Positions 50,475 to 58,475 of a DNA stretch of 64,000 nt are shown here, piece after piece (the stretch's first letter is position 1; every line of letters starts with the position of its first letter). The DNA comes from Candidatus Promineofilum glycogenicum (GTDB taxonomy: Bacteria; Chloroflexota; Anaerolineae; Promineifilales; Promineifilaceae), in the NCBI GenBank assembly GCA_016707605.1, contig JADJHJ010000006.1, positions 1 to 64,000 of the forward strand. The letters run 5' to 3'. The notes under the pieces were generated by a model that saw only the letters and a program-made list of their open reading frames with translations, was not told the DNA's origin and ran no database searches. A program made the translations under genes and the position numbers.

Positions 50475-52124
50475 ATGACCGCGAAGCAACTCATTTTTTC
50501 GGAAGACGCTCGCCGCAAGCTGAAGCGCGGCATCGACACGGTGGCGACGGCTGTCTCCACCACCCTCGGCCCCAAGGGGCGCAACGTCGCCATCGACAAG
50601 AAGTTCGGCGCGCCGACCATCACCCACGACGGCGTGACCGTGGCCAAGGAGATCGAGCTGGACGACCCCTATGAGAATATGGGCGCGCAGCTGTTCAAAG
50701 AAGCGGCCATCAAAACCAACGACATCGCCGGCGACGGCACCACCACCGCCACCGTCCTGGCCCAGCACATGGTCCACGAAGGGCTGAAGAACGTCGCCGC
50801 CGGGGCCAACCCGATGCTGCTGAAGCAGGGCATCGAGATCGGCACGCAGGCGCTGGCCAACAAGATCCGCAGCATGGCCATCTCCATCGACAGCCACGAG
50901 GAGATCGCCTCGGTGGCCTCCATCTCGGCCCAGGACCCGGAGATCGGCAAGCTGATCGCCACGGTCATGGATAAGGTCGGCAACAACGGCGTCATCACCG
51001 TCGAAGAGTCGAAGGCGCTGGAGTTCGAGACCGAGTACGTCGAGGGCATGCAGTTCGACCGCGGCTACATCAGCGCCTACTTCATCACCGACGCCGACAC
51101 GATGGAAGCCGTCATCGAAGACGCCTACATCCTGATCCACGACAAGAAGATCAGCAGCGCCCAGGACATCATCCCCGTGCTGGAGAAGCTGGTGCAGATC
51201 GGCCGCAAGAACCTGGTCATCATCGCCGAGGACGTGGACGGCGAGGCGCTGGCGACGCTGGTGCTCAACAAGCTGCGCGGCATGATCAACGCCCTGGCCA
51301 TCAAGGCCCCCGGCTTTGGCGACCGCCGCAAGGCCATGCTCCAGGACATCGCCACCCTGACCGGCGGCCAGGTCATCACCGAAGAGATGGGCCGCAAGCT
51401 GGACACCGTCCAGATCAGCGATCTGGGTCGCGCCGGCAAGGTCGTCAGCACCAAGGACGACACGACCATCGTCGACGGCAAGGGCGACGAGGCGCAGATC
51501 AACGGCCGGGTCGAGCAGATCAAGGTCGAGATCGACCGCAGCACCTCCGACTATGACAAGGAGAAGCTGCAGGAGCGCCTGGCGAAGCTGAGCGGCGGCG
51601 TGGCCATCATCCGCGTCGGCGCGGCGACCGAGGTCGAGCTGAAGGAAAAGAAGCACCGCGTCGAGGACGCGCTGAGCGCGACGCGCGCGGCCGTGGAAGA
51701 GGGCATCGTGCCCGGCGGCGGCGTGGCCCTGCTGAACGCCCTGCCCGCGCTGGACGACGTGCAGACCCCGGCCGGCGACATCACCACCGGCGTCAACATC
51801 CTGCGCGTGGCCCTCGAAGCGCCGATGCGCAAGATCGCCGAGAACGCCGGCATGAATGGCGACGTCATCATCCAGAACGTCCGCCGCATGCAGGACGAGA
51901 AGGGCGACCCGCAGTTGGGCTACAACGTCATGACCGGCGAGTACCTCAACATGGTCAAGGCCGGCATCATCGACCCGGCCAAGGTCACCCGCGGCGCGCT
52001 GGAGAATGCGGCCAGCATCGCGGCCATGATCCTGACCACCGAAGCCCTGGTGACCGACATCCCCGAAGACAAGAAGGCCCCGTCTATGCCGCCGGGTGGT
52101 GGCATGGGCGATATGGACTTCTAA
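50475..52124 (+). CDS. groL: chaperonin GroEL
   Basis: 549 residues of the tetradecameric ATP-driven folding chamber. The family motifs GPKGRNVAIDK, AGDGTTTATVLA, VEEGIVPGGGVALL and YNVMTGEY are present, and the flexible C-terminus ends PPGGGMGDMDF. It is cotranscribed with groES, 21 bp upstream. Confidence 0.98.
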   Translation: MTAKQLIFSEDARRKLKRGIDTVATAVSTTLGPKGRNVAIDKKFGAPTITHDGVTVAKEIELDDPYENMGAQLFKEAAIKTNDIAGDGTTTATVLAQHMVHEGLKNVAAGANPMLLKQGIEIGTQALANKIRSMAISIDSHEEIASVASISAQDPEIGKLIATVMDKVGNNGVITVEESKALEFETEYVEGMQFDRGYISAYFITDADTMEAVIEDAYILIHDKKISSAQDIIPVLEKLVQIGRKNLVIIAEDVDGEALATLVLNKLRGMINALAIKAPGFGDRRKAMLQDIATLTGGQVITEEMGRKLDTVQISDLGRAGKVVSTKDDTTIVDGKGDEAQINGRVEQIKVEIDRSTSDYDKEKLQERLAKLSGGVAIIRVGAATEVELKEKKHRVEDALSATRAAVEEGIVPGGGVALLNALPALDDVQTPAGDITTGVNILRVALEAPMRKIAENAGMNGDVIIQNVRRMQDEKGDPQLGYNVMTGEYLNMVKAGIIDPAKVTRGALENAASIAAMILTTEALVTDIPEDKKAPSMPPGGGMGDMDF

Positions 52125-52133
52125 GATAGGAAG

Positions 52134-52188
52134 AAACCATAGATTACGCAGATTTCTCTTTAAATCTGCGTAATCTGCGGTTCCTTTC
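52134..52188. repeat. inverted repeat, CGCAGATTA word family
   Basis: AACCATAGATTACGCAGATT and AATCTGCGTAATCTGCGGTT face each other across about 9 bp, starting 9 bp after the groL stop. Confidence 0.88.
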
Positions 52189-52206
52189 TTTCTGGCACAC
52201 ATCGAA

Positions 52207-52234
52207 AAGCCCCCTCACATGAGGGGGCTTTTTT
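52207..52234 (+). terminator. intrinsic terminator of groESL
   Basis: AAGCCCCCTC (52207-52216) pairs with GAGGGGGCTT (52221-52230) over a 4-nt loop and continues into TTTTT. Confidence 0.9.
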
Positions 52235-52352
52235 GTTTAGAGTGGTGAAGGGCGGCAACCACAGTTCGCGCCGATCCGCCGTTGTCTATCCTCGCTCCTT
52301 CGGTAGCCTTGAAGTAACCCAACTAACCGCCTTCGAGGCACAAGGAGCAACA

Positions 52353-53261
52353 ATGAGTCACCATCTCAAACCGCTTGACGAACAAGTCATCGTCCTCACC
52401 GGGGCCAGCAGCGGCATCGGCCTGGCCACGGCCGTCATGGCCGCCGAGCGCGGGGCCAGGCTGGTGCTGGCCGCGCGCAGCGATGAGGCGCTGGACCAAC
52501 TGGCGCAGGAGATCAACGCCCAGGGCGGCCAGGCCATCGCCGTGCCCTGCGACGTGACCGACCGCGGCCAACTGGAAGCGCTGGCCCGCGCCGCCGTAGA
52601 GCGCTTCGGCCGCATCGACACCTGGATCAACAACGCCGGCATCGGCATGTTCGGCCGGCTGGACGAGACGAGCGAGGCCGACGCCCGCCGCCTGTTTGAC
52701 GTGAACTTCTGGAGCGTGGTCAACGGTTCGCTGATCGCCCTGCCCTACCTGAAGCAGAACGGCGGGACGTTGATCAACCTGGGCAGCGAAGTCTCGGAGG
52801 GGTCGGTGCCGCTGCAAGGCATGTATGGCGCGACCAAGCACGCCGTCAAGGGGTTCAACGACGCCCTGCGCATCGAGGTCGAGGAGGTGGACAAGGCCCC
52901 CGTGTCGGTCGTCCTCATCCAGCCCCAGGCCGTGGACACCCCCTTCCCCCAACACGCCCTCAACTACATGGACAAGGAGCCGAAGCTGCCCTCGCCGATG
53001 ATCGAGCCGTGGCAGGTGGCCGAGGCCATCCTGAAGTCGGCCACCGACCCGGAGCGCTTCGTCAAGGTCGGCCCGGTGTCGAAGATGGACACGCTGCTGG
53101 CCAAGTTCATGCCCGCGCTGGGCGACAAGATGGGCGCCATGCAGACCGGCCGCATGCAGTACGACGAGCCGCCGCGCAACCCGGAAGGGGCGCTGTATGA
53201 GGCCAGCGAGGCGACTGGCGTGGTAGGGCAGACGCATGGGACGGGGGGACGGGAGGCCTAG
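52353..53261 (+). CDS. short-chain dehydrogenase/reductase
   Basis: 302 residues. A Rossmann cofactor motif TGASSGIG (residues 16-23) follows a short start; the NNAG motif is INNAGIGMFG; the catalytic YxxxK is YGATK. A C-terminal extension of about 60 residues (VSKMDTLLAKFMPALGDKMGAMQ) is typical of a particular SDR subgroup. The substrate is unknown. The ATG at 52353 follows AAGGAG. Confidence 0.93.
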   Translation: MSHHLKPLDEQVIVLTGASSGIGLATAVMAAERGARLVLAARSDEALDQLAQEINAQGGQAIAVPCDVTDRGQLEALARAAVERFGRIDTWINNAGIGMFGRLDETSEADARRLFDVNFWSVVNGSLIALPYLKQNGGTLINLGSEVSEGSVPLQGMYGATKHAVKGFNDALRIEVEEVDKAPVSVVLIQPQAVDTPFPQHALNYMDKEPKLPSPMIEPWQVAEAILKSATDPERFVKVGPVSKMDTLLAKFMPALGDKMGAMQTGRMQYDEPPRNPEGALYEASEATGVVGQTHGTGGREA

Positions 53262-53270
53262 TCAGGAAAG

Positions 53271-53306
53271 AGGAACACGGAGAAAGATATTTTCTCCGTG
53301 TCCCTC
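53271..53306. repeat. short inverted repeat, ACGGAGAAA word
   Basis: GAGGAACACGGAGAAAGATA pairs with TTTTCTCCGTGTCCCTC. Only one unit of the CGGAGAAACGCAGAG family is present, making it the smallest member. Confidence 0.8.
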
Positions 53307-53379
53307 CTTCAATATGTAGTATGATCTTTGTCTGGCACGGGAGCGATTTAACAACTACTTTGCAATTGGGGTGCCGACA

Positions 53380-53958
53380 ATGGTGCGACGACTGCTTATT
53401 AGCTTGGGCATCGGTGGGCTTGTACTACTGGCCGCTTATGGGTTTGCCAATTTATATGGGACAGGCGCCATTGTTGGCTGGCAACCGCTCGGTACGCCGC
53501 CGGACGGGGCGGGCGAGTTGGTCCAAGTGTCGATCGATTGGCCGGAGGGGATGCCGCCGCAGGGGCCGGCCGTTTACCTGGCCGCGGCCGATGGCGGGTA
53601 TTGGCGCGGCGCGGCCGGCGGCGCAACGTGTTGGGCCGCGGCGGCGGAGTTGAGCCAAAACAGTGATGGGGCCGAACTAACTGTCTCGCCGCGCTATAGT
53701 AGCCAAAACGGCTACTGGTTAGGCGCTCCGCCAGGGGCTGTTGTCTCCTGCGCCCGCTATTCCGAGATGCTGTTCGGTTCACACATGCTGTACGAGGGCC
53801 ACGTTGCTCTGCTGGAGGATGGGAGCTACTGGGTCTGGGACTTCACGCCGGGTCAAACACCGCTGCTTATCTTTATCTGCGGTATTCTGTTAGCGTTCCT
53901 GGCCGCGCTGGTGGCGTTCTGTTTGCCCCTCTTTCGCACCCCAAACCCCTCGCCGTAA
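53380..53958 (+). CDS. small membrane protein with extracellular domain
   Basis: 192 residues from ATG 53380 (GTG 53371 would add three). The N-terminal segment RLLISLGIGGLVLLAAYGFA and the C-terminal LLIFICGILLAFLAALVAFCLPLF flank an exported domain of about 115 residues with two cysteines (GATCWAA and SCARYSE). No family is recognised. GC is a little lower than in the flanking genes. Confidence 0.6.
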   Translation: MVRRLLISLGIGGLVLLAAYGFANLYGTGAIVGWQPLGTPPDGAGELVQVSIDWPEGMPPQGPAVYLAAADGGYWRGAAGGATCWAAAAELSQNSDGAELTVSPRYSSQNGYWLGAPPGAVVSCARYSEMLFGSHMLYEGHVALLEDGSYWVWDFTPGQTPLLIFICGILLAFLAALVAFCLPLFRTPNPSP

Positions 53959-54170
53959 TGAAGGGCTTTTGTTAGCAGGGCGCAGTTGACGTGACCCGCT
54001 CCGCCAAGGCCTATGTCATTTTAGCAACTAGGTGGCCTTACAAATTCTATACCCATATGTGACAGCTAAGGGCCTCTCACGTGATATTCGTCACTTGATC
54101 CATCGAAGTGACGTCATATCATGTTGTTAGTTGCACACTAAACCATGAGGTTGCCAAAGAGGGATGAGCC

Positions 54171-55100
54171 ATGTCAATCAGCCGAAGCGCGCAATCAGCA
54201 ATGCGCTGTCTTCCTACCGGCCTCTTGTCGCTCCTACTTTGCGGTCTTATCGGTTGCACGACAGCGGCGCGCCAAGAGGTTAGCCCGACGACAGCTCCAG
54301 CCGCCACGCTCGCCCCAACCGTCGTCATCGCTCAGGCCGCCACGCCCCCGGCGGCAACAGCTACGGCCACCCGCTTAGCGCCATCGCCCACACCCAGGCC
54401 GCCGGCCGAAACGCCCCCACGCGCCACGCCATTGGCCGCGGGCAGTGGAGACCCGGCTTCCCCGTCTGGCCTTGAGCCAACAGCGACACCCACCGCCACA
54501 CCGCCAACGCCCTCACCGACGCCCACGCCCGTCCCCACCTCAAGTATCGTGCCCGGCTGGCTCACCTATGAAAACAAGTTCCTGGGCTACAGCTTCAGCT
54601 ACCCGCCGGAGGGGACAATCGGCCACCACGGCACTACCGAAATACCGCCGGAGAACGTTACGACACGCCGGGAGTACTTAGCATGGGAGGAAACGGTCAC
54701 CCCCAACAACCTCTGCGTAGGGGTAGGCTACAAGACGGGTTTCGTGACCGTGGGGCCTATGGACGAAACGCTGTCCCTCTACGCCTCGCCATGCGGCATC
54801 ACCGGTATCGGCGATTACACCATCGAGAATTGGGAGGAAGACATCATGATCGACGGCCGGCCGTATACAGCCGGCGGTTACAGACTGTATATATGGGAAA
54901 CCGACCAGTTGGAGGAAGAATTCTACATACTACTCGACGTCAACGACAGCCTGCGCATTGATTTCGGCATCCACAAAATAGGGGCGACCAGGAGCGGGCA
55001 GCCGGAAGTGAGCGAGCAGGAGTTCAACGAGATACGCGAGATGTTGCTGCAAATTGTGGCCTCGTTTCGCTTTTTTCCGCCTCAAACGGGCGAAGGATAA
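54171..55100 (+). CDS. lipoprotein, tandem paralogue 1
   Basis: 309 residues. Signal peptide LLSLLLCGLIGCT with lipobox IGC, then a Thr/Pro-rich linker (residues about 40-125) and a domain starting SIVPGWLTYENKFLGYSFSY, with three cysteines. The next gene shares the motif PGWLxYENKFLGYSFSYPP and the NLCVxVxYKTxFxT strand. It is cotranscribed with that gene, 6 bp away. The function is unknown. Confidence 0.7.
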   Translation: MSISRSAQSAMRCLPTGLLSLLLCGLIGCTTAARQEVSPTTAPAATLAPTVVIAQAATPPAATATATRLAPSPTPRPPAETPPRATPLAAGSGDPASPSGLEPTATPTATPPTPSPTPTPVPTSSIVPGWLTYENKFLGYSFSYPPEGTIGHHGTTEIPPENVTTRREYLAWEETVTPNNLCVGVGYKTGFVTVGPMDETLSLYASPCGITGIGDYTIENWEEDIMIDGRPYTAGGYRLYIWETDQLEEEFYILLDVNDSLRIDFGIHKIGATRSGQPEVSEQEFNEIREMLLQIVASFRFFPPQTGEG

Positions 55101-55106
55101 AGAATC

Positions 55107-55982
55107 ATGCATAGCTCAAGTATAAGATTGCTTTTTGCGAGCGCTCGTTCATACTTTGCCGTGCTGATGCTGGCGACGGCCATCAGCAGTGCGGCCTGCG
55201 CCGGTCAAGACGCGACGCGGCCCGACGCAGACCTCGCCTCAGCCCCTACGACAACAGCAGCCGTCGGCGACACAGTGACCCACACCTCAACCCCGCCACC
55301 TTCGTTACTTTCATCGCCGCCGCCAACCCAACCGGCCATACCGACCGCCCCGGCCACGTCTCGCCCAAATTCTCCAGCCGCCCCGTCTAACCTGGAGCCA
55401 ACGGCCGTGATCACTGTCGTGCCGCCAACGTTGACGCGCCGGCCGACACCCACGCCCGTCCCCACCTCCAGCGTCGTACCCGGCTGGCTCATCTATGAAA
55501 ACAAGTTTCTGGGCTACAGCTTCAGCTACCCGCCGGACGCGAGAATAAGCATCCAGGGCGTCACCGGCTTCCCAACGAACGAGTTGCCGGAAAACGTGAC
55601 CGCCGAGGAGTACCAGGCCGAACTCGAGGCCCGGTATCCTGACAACCTCTGCGTGACGGTGACCTACAAGACCACCTTCATCACCTTCGTGCCGTCGGAG
55701 GATAGCGTCGGCAAGTACACCGTCCCCTGCGGCGTGACCGGCGTGGGTGATTACGATGTTGAAAGCAATATAGAAAGCCTCATCATCGGCAACGTGCAGA
55801 TGGTCGGCGATACTTTTTGGCTGTCCGAACGTGACAGTGGAACCTGGCACGGCGAGTTCACCATGCTAAATCCCCACGAGAACGTGGGCATCCATTTTGG
55901 CAGCGTAACCGGCACCCATGAAGAGTTTCTGGAGGCACAAGAGACAATGATGCAAGTCGTTTTCTCGTTTCGCCAGGAGTGA
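55107..55982 (+). CDS. lipoprotein, tandem paralogue 2
   Basis: 291 residues with a signal peptide (YFAVLMLATAISSAACAG). The linker and the core domain (VVPGWLIYENKFLGYSFSY, NLCVTVTYKTTF, GVTGVGDYDVE) mirror the upstream gene, so the pair arose by duplication. The linkers differ more than the domains. The domain also resembles the duplicated one in the lipoprotein at 18672 in general plan. The function is unknown. Confidence 0.7.
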   Translation: MHSSSIRLLFASARSYFAVLMLATAISSAACAGQDATRPDADLASAPTTTAAVGDTVTHTSTPPPSLLSSPPPTQPAIPTAPATSRPNSPAAPSNLEPTAVITVVPPTLTRRPTPTPVPTSSVVPGWLIYENKFLGYSFSYPPDARISIQGVTGFPTNELPENVTAEEYQAELEARYPDNLCVTVTYKTTFITFVPSEDSVGKYTVPCGVTGVGDYDVESNIESLIIGNVQMVGDTFWLSERDSGTWHGEFTMLNPHENVGIHFGSVTGTHEEFLEAQETMMQVVFSFRQE

Positions 55983-55987
55983 TCAAG

Positions 55988-56384
55988 TTAGGTCGTCCTG
56001 GGACTCTTCATTCGCAGCACTTCCAGCACCCGCTCTCGCACTTCCTCAGCCGCCAACTCGCTCGTATCGATCACCAGATCGGCATGTTCCCGCGCGTGCG
56101 CCAGCCGCGCCTTCTCCCCGCTCCAGATACGCCCGCTCGCCAAAGTGCGGCCGTCGTTCCAGCAGCGCCTCGTAGCTGATGTCGAGGTAGATCAGCACGT
56201 CGGGATCGACCAGCCGTCGCCACATGTCGGGCACGTAGGAGTGCTCCTGCGCCGGCATCCGCGCCTCGTAGCCCGCCGCCCGCAGCGCGGCCGTCAGCGT
56301 GCTCTTGCCGCTGGCGCAGGGGCCGACGACGGCTATGCGGAGAGCAGGGGAGCGGGGGAGCGGGGGAGCAGGGGGGAGAGTCAT
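55988..56384 (-). CDS. small nucleotide/nucleoside kinase-like P-loop protein (one apparent frameshift)
   Basis: About 131 residues once one G of the C run at 56116-56119 (plus strand) is dropped; the corrected end reads AREHADLVIDTSELAAEEVRERVLEVLRMKSPRTT. The P-loop is VVGPCASGKSTLTAAL, followed by DVLIYLDISYEALLERRPHF. It is close to AAA_33-type kinases with an unknown substrate. The first 14 residues (LPPAPPLPRSP) are encoded by the G-rich repeat, so the natural start may be different. Confidence 0.75.
56341..56380. repeat. G-rich repeat at the start of the kinase gene
   Basis: GAGAGCAGGGGAGCGGGGGA words (56341 onward) run through the start codon region on the minus strand. They match the elements at 146 and 15009 but have no obvious second arm here. 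Confidence 0.75.
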
Positions 56385-56389
56385 CAGTA

Positions 56390-56541
56390 AGCAGTATTCA
56401 GTAGGTCAGTAGGTCAGAGAAGAGGCTCACGCAAAGGACTCCAAGGGAGCAAGAAAATCTTCTTGGCGTTCTTTGCTACCTTAGCGTCCTTTGCGTGAGC
56501 CTCTTCTGCCTTACTCGTCACTCGTCACTCGTCACTCGTCA
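56390..56541. repeat. composite repeat, AGTAGGTC, ACGCAAAG and ACTCGTC words
   Basis: A short AGTAGGTC run (56395-56417) is followed by a palindrome (56418-56447 with 56479-56505; GAGGCTCACGCAAAGGAC) and by four ACTCGTC words (56514-56541). Several elements seem stacked next to each other. The stop of the phosphatase gene touches the last one. Confidence 0.8.
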
Positions 56542-57255
56542 CTACAAAATCAGCCGCCCACTCAGCCGCCGCACCTCATCCCCCTCCCGGCTCTCCAGCA
56601 CCGCGACGGCCATGACGCTGATGTCGTCGCGGGCGCGGCCGTTGTCCATCGCCAGCGCCTCGGCCAGCAGTTGGTCGCACAGGTCGCGCGCCTCGCAGCG
56701 CCCCGCGCCGACCATGCGCCGGAAGGCCGCGTCGGGGTCATAGGCCGCGCCCCGCCCGCTCAGCGTCCCGGCGTGGCGCAGCCCGTCGGTGAAGGCCACC
56801 ACCAGCGTGTTGACCTCGATGGGAATCTCGGCGATGACCGGCTTGGTGTTGCGGTGGACGCCGACGGCCACCGATGGCTCGTCGAGCAAGTAGAAGCCGT
56901 CGGCGGCGGTGTGCACCAGCACCGGCGACTCGTTGTTGCGGCTGATGACCAGCGTCCGGGTGCGGATGTCGACGGAGATGATGTTGAGCGTGGCCGACAC
57001 CTTGCCGCCGCGATTGGTGTAGAGGTAGTCGTGGGCCGCCCGCGCCGCCGCGCCGTCGCGCACCCCCTCGCTGAGCAACTGCACCGCCTTGCGGGCGACG
57101 ATGTTGCTGATGACCTTGGCGCTCTTGCCGCTGCGCTGGCCGTCGACCAGCACCATCGACAGACCACCGTGCGGCCGCTCGATCATCTCCAGCGTATCGC
57201 CGCTCTCGCTGGTGGCCCACTTGGTGACCTTGGCAACCGCGAACTGAACTTCCAT
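56542..57255 (-). CDS. PP2C/SpoIIE-like serine phosphatase
   Basis: 237 residues. A catalytic-acid pattern of the PPM/SpoIIE type is visible: SMVLVDGQRSGKSAK at the start of the domain, VAFTDGLRHAG and the end DDISVMAVAV. It probably dephosphorylates anti-anti-sigma or other serine phosphoproteins in the cytoplasm; no anti-sigma partner is nearby. Unlike RsbU there is no sensor domain. The start was placed at ATG 57255. Confidence 0.82.
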   Translation of the reverse strand: MEVQFAVAKVTKWATSESGDTLEMIERPHGGLSMVLVDGQRSGKSAKVISNIVARKAVQLLSEGVRDGAAARAAHDYLYTNRGGKVSATLNIISVDIRTRTLVISRNNESPVLVHTAADGFYLLDEPSVAVGVHRNTKPVIAEIPIEVNTLVVAFTDGLRHAGTLSGRGAAYDPDAAFRRMVGAGRCEARDLCDQLLAEALAMDNGRARDDISVMAVAVLESREGDEVRRLSGRLIL

Positions 57256-57266
57256 AGCAGAGGATG

Positions 57267-57423
57267 AAACCACAGATTACGCAGATTTTCGACTTTAGAA
57301 ACCGAGTTTCTCAGAAGAAACTCGGTTTCTAGCTGTTTCTAGCTCATTATATTCAATCTGCGTAATCTGCGTAATCTGCGGTTTCTTCTGGGCAATCTGT
57401 GTAATCCGTGTAATCTGTGGTTC
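57267..57423. repeat. nested inverted repeats, CGCAGATTA outside and AGAAACCGAGTTTCT inside
   Basis: Outer arms: AACCACAGATTACGCAGATT (57269 onward) and several AATCTGCGTAATCTG words (57355-57423). The inner palindrome is AGAAACCGAGTTTCTC/AGAAACTCGGTTTCT (57297-57330). Two word families are nested. It lies between the divergent phosphatase and esterase genes. Confidence 0.88.
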
Positions 57424-57444
57424 CATTCTTCTTTAGAGCGCACT

Positions 57445-58242
57445 ATGATCCGTCACGAGAACTTCCCTTCGCGCCACGTCCCGCCGCGCCACGTCGAGGT
57501 CTGGTTGCCGCCCGGCTATGACGCCGGCCACGACCGCTACCCCGTCCTCACCATGCACGACGGCCAGAACTGCTTCCACGCCGCCGACTGCGCCTATGGC
57601 GCGGCCTGGGAGGTGCAGCACGCCCTGGCCCGGCTGATAGCCGCCGGCGAGGCCCGCCCGGCGATCATCGTCGGCGTGTGGACCATCCCCGCCCGGCGCG
57701 TGCTGGAGTATCGCCCGGCGCGGCCGTTCCTCACCCTGTCCGAGACTGCCCGGCAACGCGTCCTGGCCGGCATGGGCGGGCCACCGCTGTCGGACGACTA
57801 TCTGGCCTTCCTCGTCCACGAACTCAAGCCGTTCATCGACGCCACCTACCGCACGCGCCCCGGCCGCGACGACACCTTCGTCATGGGTTCCAGCATGGGC
57901 GGCCTCATCTCGCTCTACGCGCTCTGTGAATACCCCGACGTGTTCGGCGGCGCGGGCTGCGTCTCCACCCACTGGCCGGCCGTCGAAGGGGTCATCGTCC
58001 CCTACCTGCGCGACCGGCTGCCCGACCCGGCCGGCCACCGCCTCTACTTCGACTACGGCACGACGACCATCGACACGCTGTACCCGCCCATCCAGGCCCA
58101 GGTCGACGCGCTGCTGGCCGCCGCCGGCTATACGCACGGCGACAACTGGCAGACGCTCGTCTTCCCCGGCGCGGCCCACAACGAAGACGCCTGGCAGGCG
58201 CGCGTCCATGTTCCCTTGCGTTTCCTTGTCGGGAGGGAGTGA
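57445..58242 (+). CDS. esterase family alpha/beta hydrolase
   Basis: 265 residues of the esterase D/enterochelin-esterase-like family. The nucleophile elbow is GSSMGG (S150), LPPGYDAGHDRYPVLTMHDGQN is a typical start, and a late HNEDAW gives the His. It is soluble, with no signal peptide, and hydrolyses esters of unknown acids. The end (LRFLVGRE) runs to the next palindrome. Confidence 0.9.
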   Translation: MIRHENFPSRHVPPRHVEVWLPPGYDAGHDRYPVLTMHDGQNCFHAADCAYGAAWEVQHALARLIAAGEARPAIIVGVWTIPARRVLEYRPARPFLTLSETARQRVLAGMGGPPLSDDYLAFLVHELKPFIDATYRTRPGRDDTFVMGSSMGGLISLYALCEYPDVFGGAGCVSTHWPAVEGVIVPYLRDRLPDPAGHRLYFDYGTTTIDTLYPPIQAQVDALLAAAGYTHGDNWQTLVFPGAAHNEDAWQARVHVPLRFLVGRE

Positions 58243-58246
58243 AGAG

Positions 58247-58384
58247 GAACGCTGAGGGACGCAGAGGAGCGCAGAGAGACGCAGAGGAAAGACCCTCTCG
58301 TCTCTCTGCGCTCCTCTGCGTATCTCTGTGTCCCTCTTACTCCGTGTCCCTCTGTGCTCCTCTGTGTAACTCCGTGTTCCTCTT
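58247..58384. repeat. inverted repeat, GACGCAGAG word family
   Basis: Purine-rich AACGCTGAGGGACGCAGAGG words (58247 onward) face CTCTGCGTC/CTCCTCTGCG words, followed by two more related copies (TCCGTGTCCCTCTG). It starts 5 bp after the esterase stop. Confidence 0.85.
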
Positions 58385-58475
58385 AAGGGCATGAGCCAGG
58401 CATGAGCGGCGGTTGCGGGGGGCGGCGGCGCGGGTAAGATGAGTGGCGGCGCGGCGACCAACCGCGCCTTCATTT

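Noticed and set aside
50064..52202. Minus-strand open frame of 712 codons opposite groESL
   Set aside because: It crosses the CIRCE site and both chaperonin genes and has no recognisable motif.
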